Assembly: GCF_010731755.1 (NCBI RefSeq)
Contig: NZ_AP022589.1
Location: 3,038,001 to 3,102,000 of the forward strand
Length of the DNA stretch: 64,000 nt
Origin: Mycolicibacter minnesotensis
GTDB taxonomy: Bacteria > Actinomycetota > Actinomycetes > Mycobacteriales > Mycobacteriaceae
Reading direction: 5' to 3'
This document shows, in pieces, positions 18,775-26,862 of this stretch. The notes under the pieces were generated by a model that made no database searches, was not told the DNA's origin, and saw nothing but the letters and a program-made list of their open reading frames with translations. Each line of letters starts with the position of its first letter. Within the stretch, counting starts at the first letter, position 1. A program made the position numbers and the translations under genes.

Positions 18775-19944
18775 ATGGCACATGAAGTAGTCGAACGCGT
18801 CGAGCGGATCGCCGCCCAGCTCGCCGACACGGCCGAGGACAGCGAGCGCCTCGGCAAGCTCTCCGAGCAGTCAGTGGACCTGATTCGCCAGGCCGGTGTG
18901 ATGAGGATGCTGCAGCCGACCGACTTCGGCGGGTACGCCGCCCACCCCCGCGACTTCGCCGAGGCCGTCATGGAGGTAGCCAAGCACTGCGGTTCCACGG
19001 GTTGGGTGTGCGGCGTCGGGGGAGTGCACCCCTGGGAGATGGCACTCATGGACCGGCGCCTGCAAGCCGAGATCTGGGCCGAGAACCCCGACACCTGGAT
19101 CGCCTCACCGTATGCGGCGCAGGGAATCGCGACCCCCGTCGAGGGCGGCTACCGGTTGACCGGGCGTTGGAACTTCTCCTCGGGAACCGATCACTGCAGC
19201 TGGATCTTCCTGGGGGCGCGCGTCGCGGAGACCACGCCACCCAAGGTCTTGCACGTCGTCCTGCCGCGCGCCGACTACACCATCGTCGAGGACTCCTGGG
19301 ACGTCATCGGCCTGTCCGGCACCGGAAGCAAGGACATCGTCGTCGACGGCGCCTTCATCCCCGAATACCGCACCATCGACTTCGAACACGTCGCCTCCGG
19401 CGTCAGCGCCGCGGCGGCGGCAGGTCGCGATGAGACTGTGTACAAGCTGCCGTTCTGGACCATGTTCCCGCTGGGGATCACCTCGGCACTGATCGGGATC
19501 ACCGAGGGGGCGCTGGCCGCGCACCTGGACTACCAGCGGGATAGGGTGGCCGCCACCGGCACCAAGATCAAGGACGACCCGTACGTGCTGTACGCGATCT
19601 CCGAGGCTGCCGCGGAGATCGCCGCCTCGCGCGTGCAACTGCTGGACGGCATCAGCCGGATGTATGACCTCGCTGACGCCGGCAAGGAGATCAGCTTCGA
19701 AGACCGATCCATGGTGCGGCGTAATCAGATTCGCTGCGCGTGGCGGGCGGTGGCCGCCGCCGACGCGATCTTCGCCCGCTCCGGCGGCAACGCCGCCCGC
19801 CGCAACAACCCGCTGCAGCGGTTCTGGCGCGACGCCCACGTTGGCTTGGGCCACGCCATCCAGACACCCGGGACGATCTACCATTCCAGCGCCCTCACCG
19901 CCATGGGAGTGGAGGGGTCTCCGGCATTGCGGGCGATGATCTGA
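18775..19944 (+). CDS. HsaA-like flavin-dependent monooxygenase (acyl-CoA dehydrogenase fold)
   Basis: A 389-residue protein of the group D two-component flavin hydroxylases, the oxygenase part of which has the acyl-CoA dehydrogenase fold. It resembles HsaA of the cholesterol pathway throughout: KHCGSTGWVCGVGGVH, GRWNFSSGTDHCSW, GLSGTGSKDIVVDGAF and PLQRFWRDAHVGLGHA. Such enzymes hydroxylate phenolic substrates using reduced flavin supplied by a separate reductase; no reductase gene is nearby. It could equally act on another aromatic compound, since it sits outside any steroid cluster. The ATG at 18775 is chosen because an AGGAGGT site lies 7 bases upstream; the open frame begins at an inferior GTG at 18766. 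Probably controlled by the divergent TetR gene. Confidence 0.85.
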   Translation: MAHEVVERVERIAAQLADTAEDSERLGKLSEQSVDLIRQAGVMRMLQPTDFGGYAAHPRDFAEAVMEVAKHCGSTGWVCGVGGVHPWEMALMDRRLQAEIWAENPDTWIASPYAAQGIATPVEGGYRLTGRWNFSSGTDHCSWIFLGARVAETTPPKVLHVVLPRADYTIVEDSWDVIGLSGTGSKDIVVDGAFIPEYRTIDFEHVASGVSAAAAAGRDETVYKLPFWTMFPLGITSALIGITEGALAAHLDYQRDRVAATGTKIKDDPYVLYAISEAAAEIAASRVQLLDGISRMYDLADAGKEISFEDRSMVRRNQIRCAWRAVAAADAIFARSGGNAARRNNPLQRFWRDAHVGLGHAIQTPGTIYHSSALTAMGVEGSPALRAMI

Positions 19945-19965
19945 GGCCGCTCCTGTGTCGCTGAT

Positions 19966-20015
19966 ATTGCAGTGAGGGTCGTGGTTCCCCCGGGAACCAC
20001 GACCCTCACTGCAAT
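19966..20015. terminator. Perfect 24-bp inverted repeat between convergent genes
   Basis: A 50-nt palindrome with two perfect 24-base arms and a 2-base centre (arm begins ATTGCAGTGAGGGTCGTGG). It lies between the convergent monooxygenase (ends 19944) and SixA-like gene (ends 20053), so it can form the same long hairpin in RNA from either side and would serve as a bidirectional terminator. There is no U-tract, as is common for mycobacterial terminator-like hairpins. A related element occurs at 53029-53076, matching 18 of 20 bases in the first arm. Confidence 0.6.
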
Positions 20016-20052
20016 CTGCGGCCGTCAGGGGAGAGGGGGCAAGGAGTCACGC

Positions 20053-20553
20053 TCATCTCGGCACGCAGAAGTCGACCAGCGCGGCTGATCCCAGCTGTAC
20101 GTCCGCCCAACCGCAGGGGACATGGAGCACGGCGATTCCCGACGTCGGATACTTCTCTGAGATCTGTTGGGCCACGGCTGCGTCGGTACCATGGCCGGCC
20201 AGGCCCAGGGCGACGCTTGACATCGCCGGCTCATGGCCGATCACCAGCAGCGTGTCGACGTCGGCGGCAACGGTGTTGATCGTGGTGATCACGTTTCCGG
20301 GCATCGCGTCATAGAGATCGTCGACGTAGCGCACCGGGGCGGTCAGCGCGGTTTGCGCGTAGGTCTGCCGGGTGCGGGTGGCGGTCGAACACAGCACCGC
20401 ATCGATGGCCGGTGCGTGGGCACGCAGCCACTCGCCGGCCAGCCCCGCCTCGCGGATGCCGCGCGGAGCCAGCGGGCGGTCGTGGTCGACGGCCCCGGGC
20501 GGGTAGTCCGACTTGGCGTGCCGAAGCAGGATCAGGGTGCGGTGGGTGCTCAT
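20053..20553 (-). CDS. SixA-like histidine phosphatase
   Basis: A 166-residue member of the histidine phosphatase superfamily, orthologous by position to Rv1276c. The catalytic motif is LLRHAKSD (His12), followed by the conserved CSTATRTRQT and the second phosphate-pocket motif VIGHEPAMS. The short length and RHAKS motif place it in the SixA branch, whose E. coli member dephosphorylates histidine-phosphorylated proteins; the substrate here is unknown. The start at 20553 (MSTHRTLIL) leaves 183 bp to the divergent exonuclease gene. Confidence 0.9.
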   Translation of the reverse strand: MSTHRTLILLRHAKSDYPPGAVDHDRPLAPRGIREAGLAGEWLRAHAPAIDAVLCSTATRTRQTYAQTALTAPVRYVDDLYDAMPGNVITTINTVAADVDTLLVIGHEPAMSSVALGLAGHGTDAAVAQQISEKYPTSGIAVLHVPCGWADVQLGSAALVDFCVPR

Positions 20554-20736
20554 CCAGCAAGGCTATGGCAGCGCCAATGCCCCCGTCCGCGGTGCTGAAG
20601 TGTCGGATGTGGCGCACGGGTTGGACCGGTGGTTCAGTCTCGCGGACGTGCCGATCGAGGTCCGCGGGCTTGTCGGTGACCGGCCATACACTCGCGATGC
20701 CCGGCCGACGGCCCGGCGGAAAGGGACAGATCCGAC

Positions 20737-21882
20737 ATGCGTTTCGTGCACACCGCCGATTGGCAGCTCGGCATGACCCGGCACTTCCTGGCCGGCGACG
20801 CCCAGCCACGCTATTCGGCCGCGCGGCGTGACGCAGTTGCCGGACTGGGGGAGTTGGCCAAGCAGACCGGCGCGGAGTTCGTGGTGGTCGCAGGTGACGT
20901 GTTCGAGGACAACCAACTGGCCCCCGAAGTCATCAGCCAATCCCTGGAAGCCATGCGCACCATCGGGATCCCGGTCTATCTGCTGCCCGGGAACCACGAT
21001 CCCCTCGATGCCGCGTCGGTCTACACCAGTGCGCTGTTCACGGCCGAATGTCCCGACAACGTGATCGTGCTCGACGCCGCCGGAGTGCACCGGGTGCGCC
21101 CGGGTCTGGAGATCGTCGCCGCACCGTGGCGGTCCAAGCGCCCGACCGCCGACCTGGCGGCGGCCGCGCTCGAGGAGCTGCCGGCCGATGGCACTATCCG
21201 GATCTTGGTCGCCCACGGCGGCGTCGACGCACTGGACCCCGATCCGGGAAATCCCGCGCTGATTCGGCTGGCCAGCCTGCAGGACGCCCTGTCTCGCGGC
21301 GCAATTCATTACGTTGCCCTGGGCGACAAGCACTCTCGCGCCCAGGTGGGCGAGACGGGCCGAATCTGGTACTCCGGTTCGCCGGAAGTCACCAACTTCG
21401 ACGACATCGAATCCGACCCCGGCCACGTGCTCGTGGTCGACATCGACGAGGCCGACGGTGCCGTGCAGGTCGACGCCCGTCACGTCGGGCGCTGGCGCTT
21501 CGTGACGTTGCACCGCCAGCTCGACACCGGTCGTGACGTTACTGATCTGGACATCAACCTCGACCAGCTGCCGGACAAGGAGCGCACGGTGGTCCAGCTG
21601 GCGCTGACGGGTTCGCTCAGCGTCACCGACCGGGCGGCGCTCGACGTCTGCCTGGACCGCTACTCGCGCCTGTTCGCCTGGGTGGGGACCTGGAAACGTC
21701 ATACCCACCTGGTGGTCGTTCCCGAAGACGGAGAATTCTCCGACCTTGGGATAGGCGGTTTCGCCGCGGACGCGGTCGAGGAACTGGTCGCCACCGCCCG
21801 CGATGCCGACGCCGGCGCCGCCGACGACGCCCACGCCGCGCTGGCCTTGTTGTTGCGCCTGGTCGATCGGGGCGTGGCATGA
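20737..21882 (+). CDS. SbcD/Mre11-like metallophosphatase DNA exonuclease
   Basis: A 381-residue calcineurin-type phosphoesterase orthologous to Rv1277. The metal motifs are in order: HTADWQLG (Asp8), VVAGDVFEDN (Asp54), LLPGNHDPLD (residues 85-88), LVAHGG and LGDKHS. The first motif has Gln10 where Mre11/SbcD proteins usually have His (DxH), so one metal ligand differs; H37Rv has the same change as far as I recall. Together with the ATPase encoded by the next gene (ATGA overlap) it probably forms an SbcCD-like nuclease acting on DNA ends or hairpins. GGAAAGGGA lies upstream of the ATG. The C-terminal part after about residue 240 would be the ATPase-binding region. Confidence 0.9.
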   Translation: MRFVHTADWQLGMTRHFLAGDAQPRYSAARRDAVAGLGELAKQTGAEFVVVAGDVFEDNQLAPEVISQSLEAMRTIGIPVYLLPGNHDPLDAASVYTSALFTAECPDNVIVLDAAGVHRVRPGLEIVAAPWRSKRPTADLAAAALEELPADGTIRILVAHGGVDALDPDPGNPALIRLASLQDALSRGAIHYVALGDKHSRAQVGETGRIWYSGSPEVTNFDDIESDPGHVLVVDIDEADGAVQVDARHVGRWRFVTLHRQLDTGRDVTDLDINLDQLPDKERTVVQLALTGSLSVTDRAALDVCLDRYSRLFAWVGTWKRHTHLVVVPEDGEFSDLGIGGFAADAVEELVATARDADAGAADDAHAALALLLRLVDRGVA

Positions 21883-24494
21883 GACTGCACCGGTTGGTTC
21901 TCACGAACTACCGCGGCGTGGCGCACCGGGAGATCGACTTTCCCGACTACGGCGTGGTGGTGGTGTCCGGCGCCAACGAGATCGGCAAATCTTCGATGAT
22001 CGAGGCGCTGGACCTGTTGCTGGAGTCCAAGGACCGTTCCGCCAAGAAGGACGTCAAACAGGTCAAGCCCACGTTCGCCGACGTCGGCGCTGAGGTCACC
22101 GCCGAGATCAGCACCGGCCCTTACCGTTTCGTCTACCACAAGCGCTTCCACAAGGCCCCCCGGACGCAGTTGACGGTTCTAGAACCGCGCCGCGAGCAGT
22201 TCACCGGTGACGAGGCGCACGAGCGGGTCCGCGCCATGCTGGACGAGACCATGGACACCGGCCTGTGGCAGGCCCAACGGGTGCTGCAGGCATCGTCGAC
22301 GGCCGCGGTCGACCTCTCCGGATGCGATGCGCTGTCGCGAGCCCTGGACGTCGCAGCCGGTGATACCGCCACCCTCAGTGGCGCCGAGCCCGTTCTCATC
22401 GAGCGCATCGATGCCGAGTACGCGCGCTACTTCACCGGGACCGGACGCCCCACCGGGGAGTGGGCCGGCGCCATCGCCGCGCTGGCCGCCGCGGAGGCGG
22501 AGGTGGCACGGTGTGCCGATCTGCTCGCCGAGGTAGATGACCGGGTGCACCGGCATGCCGAGTTATCCGATCAGTTGGCCGGGCTGACCGGAGAGCAGGC
22601 CGCCGCGGACGCCCGTTACAACGCGGCACAGGCCGCCAGCGTCGCGATCATGGAGCTACGCGGCCAGCTTCGTGATGCGCAGCTGGTGGCCACCGCGGCC
22701 AGAGCCACCGCTGCCGCGACCGACAGCGCCCAGGGCGAGCGACAGCGGCAGCGCGACGAACTCGGCTCCCGGGCGGCCGCGATTACCCTGCTGGACAACG
22801 AAATCGACGGCGTCGCCCAGGCACAGGCCACCGTGGACACCGAAGCCACCGCCGCAGACGCCGCAGCGGCTGCCGCCGAGCAAACCGTGGACGCTGCCAC
22901 AAAAAGTGCCGCATCCGCGCGCCGCGTTGTCGATCAACTCGCAGCTCGCGAGGAGGCAGATCGGCTCGCTGACCGGATTGCCCGGCTTGATGCCACCGAA
23001 GTTCAGCTCGCCGAGGCAGCGGCTGAACTGGCACGCATCAGCGTGACCGAGCCGATGCTGCGGCGGGTCGAAGAGGCGGCGTCGGCGTGTGACCGGGCTG
23101 AGGCGTCGCTGGCCGCGATCTCGGCGACCTTGGAACTCGCCGCGGTCGCCGACATCGATCTGGTCATCGCCGGCGAACCCACGGCGCTGCCCGCCGGCCA
23201 GAGCTGGTCGGCCACCGTCACCGACGGACTTGAGGTCGAGCTTCCCGGAATACTGCGGGTGAGCGTCCGCCCCGGCGACAGTGCGCGGGAGGCCAGCGTC
23301 AAACATGCTGCGGCACAAGCCGAGCTTGCCGATGCACTGGCGGCGGCAGGCGTGCCTGATCTGGCGCAGGCGCGCCACGCCCACCAGCGGCGCCGCGAAC
23401 TGCAGGGCGGCCGCGACCAGTTGGCCGCCACCCTGGCAGCGCTGCGCGGTACTGACGAGATCGAGGCGTTGCGCGCGCGGTTGACGCGGTTGCGGGGCGA
23501 GCTTGGCGAGATCTCCACCGAGTCCACACCGGAGCAGGCCCGCGCCGACCGTGACGAGGCCGAGGCGCTGCTAGCGCAGGCCACCACCGATTGCGAAGCC
23601 CTGCGCCGAGCCGCCCAGGAGGCCATGGCCCGTCGTACCGAGGGCGCCACCCGGCTGACGCTGCTGCGCGAGAAGGGGGCAGCGCAGCGTGTTGAGCTGG
23701 AGGCAGTCAACCAGCGCCTGGCCGCACAGCGGGCGACGCTCGGCGACGACGAGCTGACGGCTGCCGCCGACACCAACGCGCAGGCACTGCGCAGTGCCGA
23801 GCAGCGGGTGTCCGAGCTGTCCGAGCAGCTGGGCGCCGCCGCTCCCGAGGCGATCGACGCCGAACTCGCCGCAGCGCACACCGTGGCGCAGGAGCTGAAG
23901 GCCCGGCACGCCGAGGCCTCCCGCGCGCTGCACGAGGTGGAGGTCGAGCTCGCCGTGTTCGGCACCCAGGGGCGGCGCGGCCAGCTCGACGCGGCGCAGA
24001 CCGCGCGGGAACACGCCGCTGCTGAACACGATCGGATCGGGCGCCGGGCCCGCGCGGCGGCGCTGCTGCGGTCGACGATGATCCGCCACCGCGACGACAC
24101 CCGCCGACGCTACGTCGAGCCTTTCCGCGCCGAAATTCAGCGGCTGGGCACGCACGTGTTTGGCGCCGACTTCGAAGTCGACGTCGACACCGACCTGAAG
24201 ATCTGCACCCGGACCCTCGGTGGACGCACCGTCCCCTACGAGTCGCTGTCCGGCGGCGCGAAGGAACAGCTGGGCATCCTGACCCGACTGGCCGGTGCTG
24301 CCCTGGTGGCCAAGGAAGACAGCGTCCCGGTGGTGATCGACGACGCGCTCGGCTTCACCGACCCGGACCGACTGGAGAAGATGGGCGCGGTGTTCGACGC
24401 GGTCGGCTCACAAGGTCAGGTGATCGTGTTGACCTGCAGCCCCGATCGCTACGGCAGCGTCAGCAATGCGCACCGCATCGACCTGAGCGCCTGA
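21879..24494 (+). CDS. SbcC/Rad50-like AAA ATPase with coiled coil
   Basis: An 871-residue SMC-like protein, orthologous to Rv1278. The N terminus has RLHRLVLTNYRGV and a Walker A GANEIGKSS (residues 31-38). The middle (about 180-750) is Ala/Glu/Arg-rich with long heptad-like stretches typical of antiparallel coiled coil, interrupted near residues 400-470 by a segment of mixed composition. The C terminus has the ABC signature LSGGAKEQLGIL and Walker B VVIDDALGFTD. It should dimerise through its ATPase heads and control the nuclease encoded immediately upstream, with which it overlaps by 4 bases. I see no CxxC zinc hook at the coil apex, which distinguishes it from true Rad50/SbcC. Confidence 0.9.
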   Translation: MRLHRLVLTNYRGVAHREIDFPDYGVVVVSGANEIGKSSMIEALDLLLESKDRSAKKDVKQVKPTFADVGAEVTAEISTGPYRFVYHKRFHKAPRTQLTVLEPRREQFTGDEAHERVRAMLDETMDTGLWQAQRVLQASSTAAVDLSGCDALSRALDVAAGDTATLSGAEPVLIERIDAEYARYFTGTGRPTGEWAGAIAALAAAEAEVARCADLLAEVDDRVHRHAELSDQLAGLTGEQAAADARYNAAQAASVAIMELRGQLRDAQLVATAARATAAATDSAQGERQRQRDELGSRAAAITLLDNEIDGVAQAQATVDTEATAADAAAAAAEQTVDAATKSAASARRVVDQLAAREEADRLADRIARLDATEVQLAEAAAELARISVTEPMLRRVEEAASACDRAEASLAAISATLELAAVADIDLVIAGEPTALPAGQSWSATVTDGLEVELPGILRVSVRPGDSAREASVKHAAAQAELADALAAAGVPDLAQARHAHQRRRELQGGRDQLAATLAALRGTDEIEALRARLTRLRGELGEISTESTPEQARADRDEAEALLAQATTDCEALRRAAQEAMARRTEGATRLTLLREKGAAQRVELEAVNQRLAAQRATLGDDELTAAADTNAQALRSAEQRVSELSEQLGAAAPEAIDAELAAAHTVAQELKARHAEASRALHEVEVELAVFGTQGRRGQLDAAQTAREHAAAEHDRIGRRARAAALLRSTMIRHRDDTRRRYVEPFRAEIQRLGTHVFGADFEVDVDTDLKICTRTLGGRTVPYESLSGGAKEQLGILTRLAGAALVAKEDSVPVVIDDALGFTDPDRLEKMGAVFDAVGSQGQVIVLTCSPDRYGSVSNAHRIDLSA

Positions 24495-24515
24495 GCGCCG
24501 GCCCCCGGCGGGCCA

Positions 24516-26729
24516 CTAGCCGTTGGTTCCGGGTGAACCGTTCGCGCCCGGACCGCTGGTAGTTCCGTCACCGCCGGCACCCCCGGGCCCCCCGGGACCG
24601 TTGTAGCCACCAGAGCCTCCGGTGCCACCAATGCCACCGGAGCCGCCGTAGCCGTACTTGTCCCCGGAGGGGCCGCCATTGCCACCGGGGCCACCTGCGC
24701 CGCCCGATGCACCGTAGCTGGATGCCGTGCCGCCCAGCCCGCCCGCGCCGCCGACACCGCCCGAGCCGCCGCCACTGGCATCACCACCGTCGCCGCCGGC
24801 CCCACCGGTGCCACCGGAGCCACCGGAGCCACCGGAGCCTGCGGTGCCACCTCCGGGCCCGCCGTAACCGCCCATCCCGCCCCGGCCTCCGAGGCTGCCG
24901 ACACCGGAGGCATCGCCGCCGTCGCCGCCTGCACCACCCCGGCCGCCGATACCGCCGGCGTTGCCGTAACCCCCCTCGCTCATGCCGCCACCACCGCCGC
25001 CACCACCGCCGCCGGCGATACCGCCGTTACTGGCATGCCCGCCGGCACCGCCGTCACCACCCGCGCCGCCGTGCCTGGCCGGGGTCGTATCGGTGCCGGC
25101 GCTGATGAGGTGCGCACCGCCGGTTCCACCGTGACCGCCGGCGCCGCCGGTCGAGGTACCGCCACCCCCGATGCCGCCGCCACCGCCGAAGCCACTGATA
25201 CTTCCGACGCCCCCGCTGCCGCCGTCGCCGCCGACCCCGCCCGTCGAACCTGTTCCGGTGATGCCGCCGGTGCCGCCCCAACCGCCCCAGCCGCCGTTCC
25301 CGCCGAGCCCGTGGGCGCCGAGAGCCTTGCCGGCGTCGCCGCCGTGGCCGCCGGCACCACCGACCCCGTTTGCGGCGTAGGCATTTCCCCCGATGCCGCC
25401 GCCTCCGCCGCTGCCGGCCATCCCGTAGTCATCAGTGCGCGACGTGCCGCCGTCGCCGCCGTGCCCGCCGAGGCCGCCGGTGAGGTTGCCCAGGCCGCCC
25501 TGGCCGCCCATGCCGCCGCTGCCGGCAATCCAATTCGCCGAACCGCCGTCCCCGCCTCGCCCGCCGGCGCCGCCCACGTCGCCGTAGTCACCGGCCCTAC
25601 CGCCGGTGCCGCCGCTGCCGCCGTTACCACCGATCGCATCGGTGCCGCCGTCGCCGCCGTCGCCGCCCGCGCCCCCGGTTCCGCCGGTGCCACCCTTACC
25701 GTCGGCGCCGAACAACGTGCCGGCCCTGCCGCCGAGCCCGCCGTCGCCCCCGGTTCCGCCGGTGCCACCGGTACCGCCGTCGCCGTAGAGATAGCGGTTC
25801 GTGCTGTCCTGACCGTCGGCTCCGATGCCCCCGGTTCCGCCCGCACCGCCTCGGCCGCCATTGCTGAACAACAACCCGCCGGTGCCGCCGGTTCCGCCCG
25901 TACCGCCCGTACCGCCATTGCCGCCGGCCCCGCCGTGATAGTCGGCAACGCCGGCGCCGCCCGTGCCGCCGGTTCCGCCGTTACCGCCGTTGCCCCAGAA
26001 GAAGCCGCCGTCGCCGCCCCTGCCGCCGGCGCCACCGTTACCGCCGAATTGACCGTTGCCGCCGCTGGTGCCGGTGCCGCCGTTGCCGAACAGGAATGCG
26101 GCGTTGCCGCCACTTCCCGGTGAGCCGTTGACGGGGGTGGTGGCCAGGGCCATCATGCCGGCGGAGGCGTAGCCGTCGTCGCGGAGCACGAAGCTGCTTT
26201 CGCCGTCGGCCGCATCTCCGGCGTTGCCGCCATTGCCGAACAACCAGCCCGCATTGCCGCCGCTGCCGCCGCTGCCGAAGCCGTCACCGCCGTCGCCGAG
26301 CAGGAGTCCGCCGTCGCCACCATCGGGATGCTCCGCGGTGCCGTCGACGCCGTTCCCGATCAGGTATGTGCCGGTGAGGCCATTGAGGAATCCGGCGATC
26401 TGCACGCCGGCATCGCTGGTGATCCAGTCTTCAACACCGGTGTGCAGTGGCGTGTAGATCAGCTGCTCGAACATGGCGTCCAGGCCCCAGTTGGCCGGAT
26501 CGAATCCCGCCGTGAAGTCTGAGGCACCGCTCGTGTCCAGGTCGGATCCTGCACTGATCGTGGGGTCGAACAGGTCGGTCAGCCAATCGAATCCGTCGGC
26601 CCCGGCATGCGGTGCCGTGGCCGGCACCAACCCTAAAGCCAAGAACGTGCCCACCGCCGTGGCCGCTCCGGCGATACGGGAGTCACGTCGCGTTGCCTTG
26701 TCCTTGCCAGACTGCTGATGAGTGACCAT
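24516..26729 (-). CDS. PGRS repeat protein with signal peptide, no PE domain
   Basis: A 737-residue exported Gly-rich protein. Residues 1-44 form a signal peptide (KATRRDSRIAGAAT then hydrophobic core, AGA|D cleavage), with a twin-arginine pair at 14-15. Residues 45-130 match the N-terminal module of the protein at 2288-6331: FEQLIYTPLHTG, DWITSDAG, then YLIGNGVDG directly before the repeats. The rest is PGRS repeat (GGxGG) up to the last residue; unlike the other protein it has no C-terminal enzyme domain. There is a short non-repeat insert near residues 175-205 (SSFVLRDDGYASAGMMALAT). An AGGGGG site precedes the ATG. It stands between the SbcC-like gene and oppA, where H37Rv has Rv1279. Function unknown, probably a surface protein. 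Confidence 0.9.
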   Translation of the reverse strand: MVTHQQSGKDKATRRDSRIAGAATAVGTFLALGLVPATAPHAGADGFDWLTDLFDPTISAGSDLDTSGASDFTAGFDPANWGLDAMFEQLIYTPLHTGVEDWITSDAGVQIAGFLNGLTGTYLIGNGVDGTAEHPDGGDGGLLLGDGGDGFGSGGSGGNAGWLFGNGGNAGDAADGESSFVLRDDGYASAGMMALATTPVNGSPGSGGNAAFLFGNGGTGTSGGNGQFGGNGGAGGRGGDGGFFWGNGGNGGTGGTGGAGVADYHGGAGGNGGTGGTGGTGGTGGLLFSNGGRGGAGGTGGIGADGQDSTNRYLYGDGGTGGTGGTGGDGGLGGRAGTLFGADGKGGTGGTGGAGGDGGDGGTDAIGGNGGSGGTGGRAGDYGDVGGAGGRGGDGGSANWIAGSGGMGGQGGLGNLTGGLGGHGGDGGTSRTDDYGMAGSGGGGGIGGNAYAANGVGGAGGHGGDAGKALGAHGLGGNGGWGGWGGTGGITGTGSTGGVGGDGGSGGVGSISGFGGGGGIGGGGTSTGGAGGHGGTGGAHLISAGTDTTPARHGGAGGDGGAGGHASNGGIAGGGGGGGGGGMSEGGYGNAGGIGGRGGAGGDGGDASGVGSLGGRGGMGGYGGPGGGTAGSGGSGGSGGTGGAGGDGGDASGGGSGGVGGAGGLGGTASSYGASGGAGGPGGNGGPSGDKYGYGGSGGIGGTGGSGGYNGPGGPGGAGGDGTTSGPGANGSPGTNG

Positions 26730-26862
26730 CGCGAATGCCCCCTGGGATCCTGAAATCTCCGCTACCAGGTCAAGCAGACCCTTACCCGAACCCTAAATTC
26801 TGCTGAGGCCGCAGGGATACAGGGTTTTCCCTTGCATTGGAGCGGGGGGTGCATCCAGGGGG

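Noticed and set aside
20513..20776. Plus-strand 87-codon frame between the SixA-like and exonuclease genes
   Set aside because: Overlaps the starts of both flanking conserved genes and contains no recognisable domain; the region is better explained as a divergent promoter.
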